A stretch of 64,000 nt of DNA from Chloroflexus sp. Y-396-1 (GTDB lineage: Bacteria; Chloroflexota; Chloroflexia; Chloroflexales; Chloroflexaceae). Positions within the stretch are counted from its first letter, which is position 1, and each line of letters opens with the position of its first letter. The stretch spans positions 3,008,881 through 3,072,880 of the forward strand of contig NZ_KI911784.1 in the NCBI RefSeq assembly GCF_000516515.1, written 5' to 3'. Position numbers and translations under genes: made by a program. A model generated the notes under the pieces. It did no database searches, was not told the origin of the DNA, and saw only the letters and a program-made list of their open reading frames with translations. Positions 28,350 to 38,699 of this stretch are shown piece by piece.

Positions 28350-28987
28350 GATGCTCCAACTGAATCAGAAGCTCCGCTCCAGCGCACAAAATTGGCTAGC
28401 AGGCGTAAGCCATAATCGCCACTTTTTTCTGGATGGAACTGAACGGCTGCCAACCGATTGCGAATAATGACACTGGGGAAAGCGAGGCCATAATCGGTGC
28501 GTGCAGCAACCACCGACTCGTCGGCAACGGCACAGTAGTACGAATGCACAAAGTAGACATCAGCGCCGTTGGGAATACCATCGAAGAGAGGGTGGTCACG
28601 AAAAGGCGGTGTGATATGAATTTGATTCCAACCGATCTGGGGAATCTTGCCGGCGCTTTCGGGAAGACGGCGCACGGTACCTTGAATGATGTTAAGACAG
28701 GAATGGAGACCAAACTCCTCACTTTCACTCAGTAAGACTTGCATACCGACACAAATGCCCAGAAATGGCGTTCCAGCAGCGATAATGGCCGGTAGCACCT
28801 CGGCAATGCCCAGGTGACGCAGACTTGCCATCGTATCGGCGGTCGCGCCAACACCAGGTAAGACAACGGCCTGCGCCGAGTGAATAACATTTGGATCATC
28901 GGTCACAGTCAGCGAGGCGCCGACTCGTTGTAATGCGCGCACGACGTTCGGCAGGTTACCGGCGCCGTAATTAATAACTGCAATCAT
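28346..28987 (-). CDS. hisH: HisH, glutaminase subunit of imidazole glycerol-phosphate synthase
   Basis: HisH hydrolyses glutamine and channels ammonia to HisF to form IGP and AICAR. The 213-residue class I amidotransferase has [10 protein letters not shown] at the start, the oxyanion segment VVLPGVGA, the nucleophile Cys in [15 protein letters not shown], and the His-Glu pair in [13 protein letters not shown]. It overlaps both neighbours by four bases (HDAC-like upstream, hisA downstream), so the three are translated in a coupled way. hisF is not in this window. Confidence 0.95.
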   Translation of the reverse strand: MIAVINYGAGNLPNVVRALQRVGASLTVTDDPNVIHSAQAVVLPGVGATADTMASLRHLGIAEVLPAIIAAGTPFLGICVGMQVLLSESEEFGLHSCLNIIQGTVRRLPESAGKIPQIGWNQIHITPPFRDHPLFDGIPNGADVYFVHSYYCAVADESVVAARTDYGLAFPSVIIRNRLAAVQFHPEKSGDYGLRLLANFVRWSGASDSVGAS

Positions 28988-30042
28988 GACACTCCTTGAT
29001 ACCCGGCATGCATTAACAACGGATGCTGGTTTTGTAACGTCGTAATGATGTGATCGATGTTAGGTTCGGGGGCATCTCCGCCACCAATTGGATCGGGTCC
29101 GGGCGCCTTCCCAAGCAGCAGACGTAAGGTTGCAACAACCCCGGCGGCCAGAGCGGGGAGACTATACCCGCCTTCGAGCACAAATCCGATTCGGCCCTGA
29201 CACAACTCGTTGGCCCAGTCGAGCAGATGTTGTACGATCTGGGCAAAACCTTTGACCGAAAGGGCCATCGGCCCGATGGGATCGCTCCAGTGGGCATCAA
29301 ACCCTGCCGACACCAAGATAATTTCCGGTTGGAATCTGCGGAGCGCTGGCCCGATGAGCTGCCGAAAGACGCGATCATAGCCCCTATCGCCGGTGCCATA
29401 AGGAAGAGGGACATTGAGCGTGGTGCCAGCCGCTGTGCGTGGATCACCCATCTCGTAAGCGGCGCCGGTGCCTGGGTAGAGGGGTGTAGCATGCGTTGAA
29501 CAGAAGAATACTCGTCCATCGCGGTAAAAGATGTCTTGCGTACCGTTGCCGTGATGAACATCGAAATCGATGATCGCGATCCGTTGAAGCTGGTAGCGGT
29601 CTAACAGAAACCTGGCCGCAACCGCGATGTTATTGAAAAGACAGAAACCCATTGAGCGAAAATCAGTTGCGTGATGTCCCGGTGGTCGCACCAGCGCAAA
29701 GGCGTTGTGGCAACGTCCTTCTACCAGTGCTTCAGCCATACAAATCGTTGCTCCCGCTGCCAGTAGGGCCACATCCCATGAGTCAGCCGTAACGTAGGTG
29801 TCACTGTCAATCTGACCACCGCCATAACTGGCGAGTTGCCGTACACGATGCAGCATCTGTGCGTTGTGTACAGCCAGCAACTCAGTCTCGGTAGCCGGCC
29901 GGATTGGCAATTGAACGAGATGGGGTAACAAACCGTCAGCCTCGATTGCCCGTCGAATGGCGTGCAGTCGAGCAGCCTGTTCGACGTGACCATGCCACGT
30001 GTGAAGATCAAATCGCTGATCGGTTAAAATAGCTGTGGTCAT
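28984..30042 (-). CDS. Histone deacetylase family (AcuC/acetylpolyamine amidohydrolase-like)
   Basis: These zinc hydrolases remove acetyl groups from lysine side chains or polyamines. The 352-residue product has the catalytic His pair in RPPGHHAT, the zinc ligands in [17 protein letters not shown] (Asp and His), a downstream GFDAHWSDP (third ligand), and the terminal [11 protein letters not shown] with the Gly-Gly-Tyr transition-state residue. All active-site residues appear intact. I chose ATG 30042, just after GAAGAGG, over an upstream frame at 30081. It is the first gene of a coupled unit with hisH and hisA. The substrate is unknown. Confidence 0.92.
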   Translation of the reverse strand: MTTAILTDQRFDLHTWHGHVEQAARLHAIRRAIEADGLLPHLVQLPIRPATETELLAVHNAQMLHRVRQLASYGGGQIDSDTYVTADSWDVALLAAGATICMAEALVEGRCHNAFALVRPPGHHATDFRSMGFCLFNNIAVAARFLLDRYQLQRIAIIDFDVHHGNGTQDIFYRDGRVFFCSTHATPLYPGTGAAYEMGDPRTAAGTTLNVPLPYGTGDRGYDRVFRQLIGPALRRFQPEIILVSAGFDAHWSDPIGPMALSVKGFAQIVQHLLDWANELCQGRIGFVLEGGYSLPALAAGVVATLRLLLGKAPGPDPIGGGDAPEPNIDHIITTLQNQHPLLMHAGYQGVS

Positions 30043-30129
30043 AACCTCTTCTGTACCGTGATGGCAAGCTGTATGATCCATTCACCGCCGTCATTTTCTC
30101 CATTGTACCACGACGGCTATCACTACTGG

Positions 30130-30158
30130 TTCAACGAACGCTCCACAAATGGTATAAT
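30130..30158 (+). promoter_or_regulatory. Sigma-70-type promoter of polA
   Basis: TTCAAC (30130-30135) and TATAAT (30153-30158) are separated by 17 bases, with the polA ATG 34 bases downstream of the -10. Confidence 0.7.
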
Positions 30159-30191
30159 CCACTCGCAAATCTGTGCGAATGGAGACAGTCT

Positions 30192-33020
30192 ATGTCGCGT
30201 CCGCTTTTGATTTTGGTTGACGGTCATGCCCTGGCGTATCGGGCATTTTTCGCGTTACGTGAGAGTGGCTTACGTTCATCACGTGGCGAGCCAACGTATG
30301 CCGTTTTTGGCTTTGCCCAGATTCTGTTGACGGCGCTGGCCGATTATCGACCCGATTACGCTGCGGTTGCCTTTGATGTCGGTCGCACATTTCGTGATGA
30401 TCTGTATGCTGAATACAAGGCCGGGCGCGCCGAAACGCCAGAAGAGTTTTATCCACAGTTTGAGCGGATGAAACAACTGGTACAGGCGCTCAACATCCCG
30501 ATCTACACTGCCGAGGGGTATGAGGCTGACGATGTGATCGGGACGCTGGCCCGTCAGGCTTCTGCTCAGGGGATCGATACTATTATTCTTACCGGCGATT
30601 CCGACGTTTTACAACTGGTTGATGAGCACGTGCGGGTTGCGCTGGCAAATCCCTATGGTGGTAAGACAAGTGTCACCTTGTACGATGTTGAGCAGGTGCG
30701 CAAGCGTTACGATGGACTGGAACCGGCGCAGTTGGCCGATCTGCGTGGTTTGAAGGGTGATTCCTCTGACAATATCCCGGGTGTGCGTGGGATTGGTGAA
30801 AAGGGCGCAATTGCCTTACTCAAGCAGTTTGGTTCGCTCGATCATTTGCTCGCGCATATCGATGAGGCCCCGAAGCGGTATCAGGCTCTGCTGCGTGAGC
30901 AAGGTGAGGATGCCCGTTTTTCGCGTCAACTGGCGACCATCGTGACCGATGTTCCTATTCAACTCGACCTGCATTCTTGTCGGTTGGGCACCTACGACCG
31001 GGCAGCAGTTATAGCACTCTTTCAGGAGCTAGAGTTTGGCGTTGCCTCTAACTTGATTAAGAAACTCCCACCGGTCATTCAATTGCCAACACCGGCGCCA
31101 CTTCCGGCTGAACTTCCTGTCGCGCCGCACACCGATGGACCGACGCAACTGGCACTCTTTAACGGGGACAGTGACTCGGCATCCAGTTTGTCAACCGCCG
31201 AGCCACCACCGGTGACGATTGTCCGTGATACGAGAGCATTATCAGAACTGGTGGCACGATTGCGCGCAGCGCCCGCCTTCGCGTTTGACACCGAATGTAC
31301 CAGTCTTCAACCAGTTATGAGTGATTTGGTTGGGATCTCGATTGCGCTTGCTCCCGCTGATGTCTGGTATGTACCGATTGCTCACCAAGACGGTGAACAG
31401 GTGCCGCGCAACGAGGTGATTTCTGCCCTGGCGCCATTTTTGGCCGATCCGCAAAAACCGAAATTTGCCCACAATGCTAAGTTTGATATGGAGGTGTTGG
31501 CTGGAGCCGGGATTCGAGTCGCGGGGCTAACGTTCGATACCATGATCGCAGCCGCCATGTTGGGGAAACGGCAAGGCTTAAAAGACCTCGCCTTCTACGA
31601 GTTAAAATTGCCTGAGCCGCCGACAACCATCGAGGATGTCATCGGTCGGGGGAGCAAGCAGATCAGTTTTGCTGCGGTTCCTATCGAACAGGCTGCGCCG
31701 TATGCTGGTGCTGATGCGCTCTACACCCTACATCTGACCGAACGATTACGCAGCCAGTTAGAGACAGATACGGCACTACGCGATCTCTACTATCGGGTAG
31801 AGCTGCCGCTGATTGAGGTGCTGACCGAGATGGAGTTGGCCGGTATCTTACTCGATCAGACGTATCTGCGCGAGTTGGGTGAACGTTTCGCCCGCCGCAT
31901 CAACGAAGTGGCCGAGCGTATCTACCAGCAGGCTGGCGGTCCGTTTAACATCAATTCGGGTCAGCAACTTAATGAAGTATTGTTTGAACGCATGGGCATT
32001 GATCCCCGTGCGCATGGATTAAGTAAGCTCAAAAGTGGCGGCTACTCGATCACTGCCGAGGTACTGGAAGAGCTGGCACAGCTCTACCCTATTGCGGCCG
32101 ATATTCTAACCTATCGCCAGTTAACTAAGCTCAAGAGTACGTATATTGATGCGCTTCCCGAACTGGTCAATCCGCGTACCGGGCGCATTCATACTTCGTA
32201 CAATCAACTTGGTGCTGCCACCGGCCGTTTATCGTCAAATAACCCCAATCTGCAAAACATTCCGGTACGCACTGAAGAAGGACGCGAGATTCGGCGCGCT
32301 TTTGTGGCTGCACCAGGACACCGTTTTATTGCTGCCGACTATTCCCAGATCGAGTTGCGTGTCTTGGCTCACATGAGCGGTGATGAAAATCTGATCGCTG
32401 CGTTCGAGCAAGGGCTTGACATCCATGCCGCGACTGCGAGTCGTCTCTTTGGCGTGGAGCCGACGGCAGTCGATAAGAACCAGCGTCGGGTTGCCAAGAC
32501 CGTGGTATTTGGCGTGATCTACGGCATCAGTCCTTTTGGCCTAGCGCAGCGGTTGGGCATCGAGCGCGATTTGGCCCGCCAATTGATCGATAATCTGTTT
32601 ACTCAGTTCCCTGGTATCCGGCGCTACATCGATCAAACGCTCGACTTTGGTCGCCAACATGGCTACGTGCAAACCCTCTTTGGTCGCCGTCGCGTTGTGG
32701 AAGACCTGAGAGCCAGTGGTGCCCGTCGGGCTGCTGCCGAACGAGAAGCGATCAATGCACCGATTCAGGGCACGGCTGCCGATCTGATGAAGATGGCGAT
32801 GGTCAATGTCCATTGGGCGCTGCGTGAGCGTGGGTTGCGCACCCGCCTGCTTCTACAGGTCCACGATGAATTGATCGCCGAAGCGCCTGAATCAGAAGTG
32901 ACAACGGCTGCGCAGCTTCTGCGTGAAGTGATGAGTGGTGTTTACGAACTAAAAGTACCACTTAGTGTCAATCTTGAGACTGGCCCTAATTGGGAAGAGA
33001 TGAGTCCGGTGGTGGGGTAA
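30192..33020 (+). CDS. polA: DNA polymerase I
   Basis: This 942-residue repair and Okazaki-fragment polymerase has three domains. The 5'-nuclease (1-300) carries LVDGHALAYRAFFA, the TGDSD metal site and the GIGEKGA helix-hairpin-helix. The 3'-5' exonuclease (about 345-530) retains its acidic residues: FDTECTS, HNAKFDME and YAGADALYT. The polymerase (540-942) has motif A DYSQIELR, motif B RRVAKTVVFGVIYG and motif C QVHDELIAE. Both nuclease domains therefore look active, unlike the Thermus enzyme, whose proofreading site is lost. A 30-residue Pro/Ser-rich linker with LALFNG (about residues 300-340) separates the first two domains. Confidence 0.97.
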   Translation: MSRPLLILVDGHALAYRAFFALRESGLRSSRGEPTYAVFGFAQILLTALADYRPDYAAVAFDVGRTFRDDLYAEYKAGRAETPEEFYPQFERMKQLVQALNIPIYTAEGYEADDVIGTLARQASAQGIDTIILTGDSDVLQLVDEHVRVALANPYGGKTSVTLYDVEQVRKRYDGLEPAQLADLRGLKGDSSDNIPGVRGIGEKGAIALLKQFGSLDHLLAHIDEAPKRYQALLREQGEDARFSRQLATIVTDVPIQLDLHSCRLGTYDRAAVIALFQELEFGVASNLIKKLPPVIQLPTPAPLPAELPVAPHTDGPTQLALFNGDSDSASSLSTAEPPPVTIVRDTRALSELVARLRAAPAFAFDTECTSLQPVMSDLVGISIALAPADVWYVPIAHQDGEQVPRNEVISALAPFLADPQKPKFAHNAKFDMEVLAGAGIRVAGLTFDTMIAAAMLGKRQGLKDLAFYELKLPEPPTTIEDVIGRGSKQISFAAVPIEQAAPYAGADALYTLHLTERLRSQLETDTALRDLYYRVELPLIEVLTEMELAGILLDQTYLRELGERFARRINEVAERIYQQAGGPFNINSGQQLNEVLFERMGIDPRAHGLSKLKSGGYSITAEVLEELAQLYPIAADILTYRQLTKLKSTYIDALPELVNPRTGRIHTSYNQLGAATGRLSSNNPNLQNIPVRTEEGREIRRAFVAAPGHRFIAADYSQIELRVLAHMSGDENLIAAFEQGLDIHAATASRLFGVEPTAVDKNQRRVAKTVVFGVIYGISPFGLAQRLGIERDLARQLIDNLFTQFPGIRRYIDQTLDFGRQHGYVQTLFGRRRVVEDLRASGARRAAAEREAINAPIQGTAADLMKMAMVNVHWALRERGLRTRLLLQVHDELIAEAPESEVTTAAQLLREVMSGVYELKVPLSVNLETGPNWEEMSPVVG

Positions 33021-33218
33021 GACCTGGCGGAGATAGAGTTAGTAGGGTACAGCATAACGCTTTGGCAACCTACCCGAAAGCTCAACCGCAACGTGCAAAA
33101 TTATCGTATGCCGGCGAAGCATGGGCATCCTAAATTCAGTAAGGTACAGCATGCTTTCCACAAACAGTTTGTTTTACTTATCGCAAGCTCAGTCTGACTC
33201 TGTGCGGTACGTGTAGCT

Positions 33219-34033
<815 letters not shown>

Positions 34034-34046
<13 letters not shown>

Positions 34047-35198
34047 AACATGTCAAGGAACGAATGCTGGCTAAGGTCAGAACTGATCGGTAACGATGCC
34101 AGCCGTGGAATCGCCTGGATTGCCATCTCGAAATAGGTGCGATGTCGTTCAACCCCAATACACGTCAGTCCCAACGATTCTGCTGCGGCGACCGTTGAGC
34201 CAGCGCCTATAAAGGTATCAACAATGATCCCTTGACCAAGTGGCAGGACTGCGCGAACGAGCTGACGCATGAACGACTGTGGTTTGAGGCTCGGATGGTT
34301 AGCGATAGCCCGCTCGTTCTGTGGTGTTCGTTCACTGATGATCACGTCATTAAACGGTTGTTCTGTGCTGATACGGCGTAAGCCACCGGTACCATACGTG
34401 CGCAAGCAACCGCTGACCGTCATCCCCGGCGGAAGTGGGTTCCGGAAGATGCCCCATGGTTCGTAACAACTGCGTGGCAGCGAACAAACCTCTGGAAATT
34501 CGGCTTCAGCATGCTTGGGACGGTCGCCACCGCGAAATGTTCGCACGAGCCTGATAATAGCACCGCGGAATTCCGATCCTCCAGCTACCAGCGCCGAGAA
34601 CACAAGCTGCGATAATAAGGCGTTACTGGCGATAAAGATATGCCCCCCCTGGCACGAGTGCGAGAGCTGCTAGTCTCCCCCATTCTTGAAAAAACGCAGA
34701 GAGTCGCTCGCGTTCTTTCGGAGTGAGCGCCGTAAAGCGAGGCAGTGGTGCACGCTGATGCCCATCGAATGATGGCGGTATTCGCCAGATACCGCCATTC
34801 CCATTGGCGCGTTTTTCAAGCTGTTCGAGGTCGAACTCTTTTACACCATAGGGTGGATCCGTTACAATTGCATGAATTGACTCCACTGCAAAAAGGTGAT
34901 CTTTCCATCACAGAGACCACGGAGATCACAGAGACTAAAGATAATTTTATCTTTCATTGAACATAGGGTTGTGAACATTTTTCTTCCATGCGCCCAATGG
35001 CCAAAAATGATCCTTTTATTCATAAACCTTACACGCTCTGTGTACTCTGTGTGCTCTGTGGTGAGTTTTTGCAGTGCACTCATGAATACTTGCAGGCGGT
35101 ATCCGGCGTAGCCATTCAAAACTATCTGCCTGAATAATAACAGATGTGCTAAATGCATGAAATGGGTAATCAAAAGTAAACGGTTCCAGAGATTGCAT
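34034..35198 (-). pseudogene. Broken beta-class DNA methyltransferase gene
   Basis: The gene starts at ATG 35198 (MQSLEPFTFDYPFHAFSTSV). It is split by the inserted element, and restoring one ATGAAT copy rejoins PPASIH to AIVTDPPYGVKEF, the catalytic DPPY motif. Near 34652 a run of seven Gs shifts the frame. With six Gs it reads GGHIFIASNALLSQLVFSAL and goes on to DTFIGAGSTVAAAESLGLTCIGVERHRTYFEMA, the AdoMet-binding FxGxG motif. Motif IV before motif I marks the beta class; DPPY suggests N6-adenine methylation (family knowledge). The repaired protein would be about 317 residues. It follows the Phd-like gene by one base and converges on the nuclease gene. Confidence 0.85.
34878..35081. mobile_element. 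MITE-like element, copy C (inside the methyltransferase gene)
   Basis: A roughly 204 bp copy has ends GACTCCACTGCAAAAA and TTTTTGCAGTGCACTC. The direct repeat ATGAAT flanks it (34872-34877 and 35082-35087), with one extra T at the left junction. Removing 34878-35087 deletes exactly 210 bases and restores the catalytic region of the methyltransferase in frame. It is closely similar to copy B. The element brings an in-frame stop at 35016-35018 on the minus strand. Confidence 0.87.
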
Positions 35199-35199
35199 G

Positions 35200-35451
35200 T
35201 TATGCTGTGCCCCCTTCGATAGATGTACTAAGTTCGTAGACAGGGCTAAGTTCGTGGATCAGTTTTTCTAGTCGGCTTCGTTCTGTCGCATCTGCTGCCA
35301 GCAGACTCTAAAAATCAGCAATGCTCAGGATAATGGCCTGAGTAGTTTGTCGCCGATAAACAACGTATCTTGTGTTACGTTGAACAACGTTATCAAGGAC
35401 GCGACCAAAGTTGTTTTGAGCCTCTGTTGAGGCAATACGCTTTATGTTCAT
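35200..35451 (-). pseudogene. Phd/YefM-like antitoxin or regulator with in-frame amber codon
   Basis: The frame from ATG 35451 reads MNIKRIASTEAQNNFGRV, then LDNVVQRNTRYVVYRRQ and AIILSIADF, the characteristic N-terminal DNA-binding pattern of Phd/YefM antitoxins. A TAG at codon 48 (35308-35310) interrupts it. The same frame continues for 35 more codons of plausible sequence to TAA at 35200-35202. One base separates that stop from the methyltransferase ATG, so the two formed an operon. No toxin gene is present, so it may have acted as the R-M system's regulator rather than as an antitoxin. This role is inference. Confidence 0.65.
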
Positions 35452-35469
35452 ATATGAAGAGTTGTGGTT

Positions 35470-35483
35470 ATATTAGCTAATAT
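35470..35483 (-). promoter_or_regulatory. Palindrome upstream of the Phd-like gene
   Basis: ATATTAGCTAATAT is a perfect 14-base palindrome 18 bases upstream of the Phd-like start codon. Phd-type proteins repress their own operons by binding such palindromes, so this is a candidate operator. Confidence 0.5.
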
Positions 35484-35712
35484 GGCAAATGATACAGATA
35501 CACTTATCCGCTGTCAACCTGGTACCATGTACGCGCATTTGACCCCAGATACCCTCAAGGCACGATACACTCACGGTAAGCGTTCTGTACAGTAATGATC
35601 GTAGGCCAGCGTACAATTTTCGTATTGTCAGGATGACCACGGACATCGCCAGTTTTGTTATGATCAACACAATACGATGAATGACCATCACCATTGATGG
35701 TGTGGAGGCAGT

Positions 35713-36732
35713 ATGGATACCCAACCACCAACCTTTTCCGTCGTTGCGCCGGTGTATAACGAAGAACAACTGATTGCCGAGTTTTGCCGTCGGGTGATCG
35801 CGGCGCTTGAACCCCTCGGGGAGCCGTTTGAGTTGATCCTGGTAAATGATGGCTGTCGCGATCGTTCACCAGACATTATGCGTGAATTACATCAACGTGA
35901 TCCGCGGATCAAAGTGATCAATTTTTCACGCAATTTTGGTCATCAGATCGCGATTACTGCCGGTACTGATTTTGCTAGCGGTCGGGCCGTCATTGTGATC
36001 GACTCCGACTTGCAAGACCCGCCCGAAGTCATTCCTGATCTGATAGCCCGTTGGCGAGAGGGGTATCAGGTCGTCTATGGCGTGCGCGAAGAACGTCAGG
36101 GTGAGACCTGGTTCAAAAAGACGACGGCGGCGATCTTTTATCGGCTGATTGTGCGGATTACGAATGTCAATATCCCGGTTGATACCGGTGATTTTCGCCT
36201 GATGGATCGTAAGGTGGTCGATGCCCTGAAACGCATGCGCGAGCATCACCGTTTTATGCGTGGTCTGTCGGCGTGGGTTGGTTTTCGGCAAACCGGTGTG
36301 CTCTACCGTCGTCATGCCCGTGCTGCTGGTACTACCAAATATCCGCTGCGAAAAATGCTGCGCTTCGCGCTTGACGGTATTACCAGCTTTTCGTATTTAC
36401 CGCTCCAACTGGCAACCTATGTTGGGTTCATTGTGGCTGCCATCAGCATCATCTTTTTGTTTGTGGTGTTCGTGATGCGGCTTTCCAATCCGGCAGCGAC
36501 TGAACCGGCGTTCTACGGTCAGGCCAGTACGCTGGCCAGTGTGCTCTTCCTGGGTGCCGTGCAGCTCATTTCACTCGGGATTATCGGTGAATATGTCGGA
36601 CGCATTTATGACGAGGTGAAGGGGCGACCTCTGTACATTGTTGCCGAGACATTAGGTATTGATGAAACATCTGCAACATCGGCGGGTAATATGCGTACTA
36701 CTCATAAGGAACGATCACCGGTAATAGAGTAG
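35713..36732 (+). CDS. Family 2 glycosyltransferase, membrane-anchored (DPM1/GtrB-like)
   Basis: The enzyme would transfer a sugar from a nucleotide donor to polyprenyl phosphate at the inner membrane face. The 339-residue product has a GT-A domain with [21 protein letters not shown], and DSDLQDPPE (metal and donor Asp), then [12 protein letters not shown]. Two C-terminal membrane helices follow at about residues 233-255 and 272-295. GGAGG precedes the ATG by five bases. Proteins of this form often feed flippase-dependent cell-surface glycosylation. No other glycan genes are close, and the next gene is an SPFH protein. Confidence 0.9.
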   Translation: MDTQPPTFSVVAPVYNEEQLIAEFCRRVIAALEPLGEPFELILVNDGCRDRSPDIMRELHQRDPRIKVINFSRNFGHQIAITAGTDFASGRAVIVIDSDLQDPPEVIPDLIARWREGYQVVYGVREERQGETWFKKTTAAIFYRLIVRITNVNIPVDTGDFRLMDRKVVDALKRMREHHRFMRGLSAWVGFRQTGVLYRRHARAAGTTKYPLRKMLRFALDGITSFSYLPLQLATYVGFIVAAISIIFLFVVFVMRLSNPAATEPAFYGQASTLASVLFLGAVQLISLGIIGEYVGRIYDEVKGRPLYIVAETLGIDETSATSAGNMRTTHKERSPVIE

Positions 36733-36771
36733 GATGATACGATGAGTCAACGTATGCCAAAAGGAGGAGCT

Positions 36772-37740
36772 ATGAATTCGCGTTTAACATTCGTAAGTGG
36801 GTTTGTTTTGTTGTTGATCATTGCCGGTGTTGGTCTAAGCACAATGAAGTACGTACAGGTAGACGAAGGTCAGGCTGCGATTGAATTGGTACAGGGTCGG
36901 ATTGTCGCTGTGCACGGGCCAGGCCCGATCTTTCGTCCGTTTGCGCCTTTCACCGAGATACAACTAGTAAATATTCGTCGTCAAACCCGTCAGATTTCAC
37001 AGAATGTCGCCAGTAGTGATAAGCAGTTGTACGATATTGACATTCAGGTTGATTTTCGGCGCCTGCCTAATGAAGCTGCCCTGCGAGCCGCATATGCCGA
37101 GATTGGTGTCAGCGATGCTCAGTTAAACGAATTCCTTGATGGCTTTATTAACGACGCGCTCAAGAGTGCCAGTACCCAGTTTACCCTCGATGAAGCACTC
37201 TCTGACCGGGGCGCGTTCGCTGAACGGATACGTCGCTTTCTCACCACTTCTCCTGGTGATGGGCAGCGAGCGCCGGTCGATCAGCTTTACATTACGATTG
37301 AGGCGGTGAAGGTGCTCGATATTAAGGTTGGTGAGACATATGCGCAGTTGCTGGCCGAAAAGGCTAATCTCGAAGTACAGATTGAGACTGAGCAGAAGCG
37401 ACGGCAGCAAATTGAGGCCCAGCAAGCGAATAATCTGTTCCAGGCCGAGCAAGAAGCACTGGTGGCACTCACGCGCGAGCGCGGTATCACAGCGGCTGCG
37501 CTTGAGGCAGCTAACCGCGAAGCTCAAATACGGGCGATTGAGGGTCGCTACTGGCGCGAAAATCCTGAGCTGTTTGAGCTGCGCAAACGTGAATTACTGG
37601 TCGAGATGATGAGTAAAGGGAATATCTGGTTTGTTGATCCGAATACCAATCTGACTATTCTGCTTAATAATCAGGCTGCTGATGGTCAGGCATTGGTGAT
37701 CCCACAGCCAGCACAGCCTGCACCGTCGGTTACGCCGTAG
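36772..37740 (+). CDS. SPFH/band 7 (prohibitin-like) membrane protein
   Basis: The 322-residue product has one N-terminal membrane helix (about residues 7-24). An SPFH domain follows (VDEGQAAIELVQGRIVAV to about residue 190), then a Glu/Gln/Ala-rich coiled coil (EKANLEVQIETEQKRRQQIE) and a C-terminal hydrophilic tail. Such proteins form ring or cage assemblies in membrane microdomains and often modulate FtsH-type proteases. The start at 36772 is set by AAGGAGG seven bases upstream. A second SPFH gene is at 53719-54597 on the other strand. The transcript ends at the hairpin at 37778-37810. Confidence 0.88.
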   Translation: MNSRLTFVSGFVLLLIIAGVGLSTMKYVQVDEGQAAIELVQGRIVAVHGPGPIFRPFAPFTEIQLVNIRRQTRQISQNVASSDKQLYDIDIQVDFRRLPNEAALRAAYAEIGVSDAQLNEFLDGFINDALKSASTQFTLDEALSDRGAFAERIRRFLTTSPGDGQRAPVDQLYITIEAVKVLDIKVGETYAQLLAEKANLEVQIETEQKRRQQIEAQQANNLFQAEQEALVALTRERGITAAALEAANREAQIRAIEGRYWRENPELFELRKRELLVEMMSKGNIWFVDPNTNLTILLNNQAADGQALVIPQPAQPAPSVTP

Positions 37741-37777
37741 GGTTTGACACAAGGACAACAAACGGTTTGTTCCTGAT

Positions 37778-37810
37778 CGAGGAGGTCATGCAAATGGTCA
37801 GACCTCCTCG
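37778..37810. terminator. Bidirectional terminator hairpin
   Basis: CGAGGAGGTC and GACCTCCTCG form a perfect 10-bp stem with a 13-base loop between the convergent SPFH and DUF3592 genes. Confidence 0.6.
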
Positions 37811-37843
37811 TATACTGTTTTACAGCTCTTGGTTAGAGTATCC

Positions 37844-38278
37844 TTACCGTTTGAGGAATGATGCGATTGTCGTGAAGAAGATGAGACCACTCATTAAGAT
37901 GAGTAGTCCGCCTGCGAAAGCAAATAGTGCCGTTGGCAACCAGATTTCCCACGAAATAACCATTGCCACTTGTGGCCGCCGTGGATCATACCTGACATCT
38001 ACCTGATCGCCTATTTGGTATGCCGGAGGGTTGCCTCCCTGTTCGTTCTCGAATCGAATGATCTCGCCAGCAGCAGTCTGAAATTCCACAATGGGATAGT
38101 AGAAGGTTTTGTCGCCGCTGTTAGTGTTGATAATGCGAGGGTTCAGGTCAACCACTGTGCCGCTCGTCGGGATCATCGTTTTCAGTGTTTGGGTGATATC
38201 GGCATACGCTTGCCATCCTAATGCCGACAGGAATATGCCGAGGGCGAGCAAGAACAATCCGGCCAGAAAAGGTTTCAT
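37844..38278 (-). CDS. DUF3592 membrane protein
   Basis: The 144-residue protein has an N-terminal membrane helix (about residues 4-24), an extracytoplasmic beta domain (TSGTVVDLNPRI, FYYPIVEFQTAAGE, and the signature YQIGDQVDVRYDPRRPQVA), and a second helix near 113-138. This is the standard DUF3592 layout. The function is unknown. The start at 38278 follows CGGAG and gives a proper membrane anchor, while the longer upstream frame looks non-coding. Confidence 0.82.
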   Translation of the reverse strand: MKPFLAGLFLLALGIFLSALGWQAYADITQTLKTMIPTSGTVVDLNPRIINTNSGDKTFYYPIVEFQTAAGEIIRFENEQGGNPPAYQIGDQVDVRYDPRRPQVAMVISWEIWLPTALFAFAGGLLILMSGLIFFTTIASFLKR

Positions 38279-38699
38279 TATGCACTCCGTATTCGCGATG
38301 TTTTGTTGATCAAGAGACAAAGAATTGTCAGAACAGGTCTTGCTTGCTTCTGTAAGGATACCTGATCTCTCCTTTTCCCGGTTGCGATGATCAAGAGTCA
38401 CTTGGACAAGACGATATTTTCCTCGACCTGATCTGTCATTGTCGGCATAGGCAACTGATCCGGTCGCCTTACTATCACAGTAAAGCATTGTCGCCATCCT
38501 GATACGGGTTCGTACTCACGGCAATTTCGTCATTACCATCCGTGGGCGATCTGGTTCTCTACGCGAGTGTAATCCTGGGAGGATTGCAGTAACGTTTATG
38601 CGTCGTCGAAACGATCGGAGGCCATTCCTAGTTTTGGGCTATATCAGCATCTCGCGGCGGGGAGGTTTGAAATCCTCCCCGCTCTCTTCCTTCCCTATA
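38279..38699. other. Intergenic region
   Basis: These 421 bases lie between two minus-strand genes. They carry the hairpin at 38657-38682 and presumably the DUF3592 promoter. I see no coding frame with a ribosome binding site. Confidence 0.4.
38657..38682 (-). terminator. Terminator-like hairpin after the thioredoxin gene
   Basis: GCGGGGAGG and CCTCCCCGC form a perfect 9-bp stem around TTTGAAAT, 18 bases past the thioredoxin stop. A related GC stem with a similar loop occurs at 41439-41459, so it may belong to a repeat family. Confidence 0.5.

Noticed and set aside
34862-35173. ORF rich in TTEHTEYTER-type sequence
   Set aside because: It is a chance frame through the inverted-repeat element, of the type often misannotated as protein.
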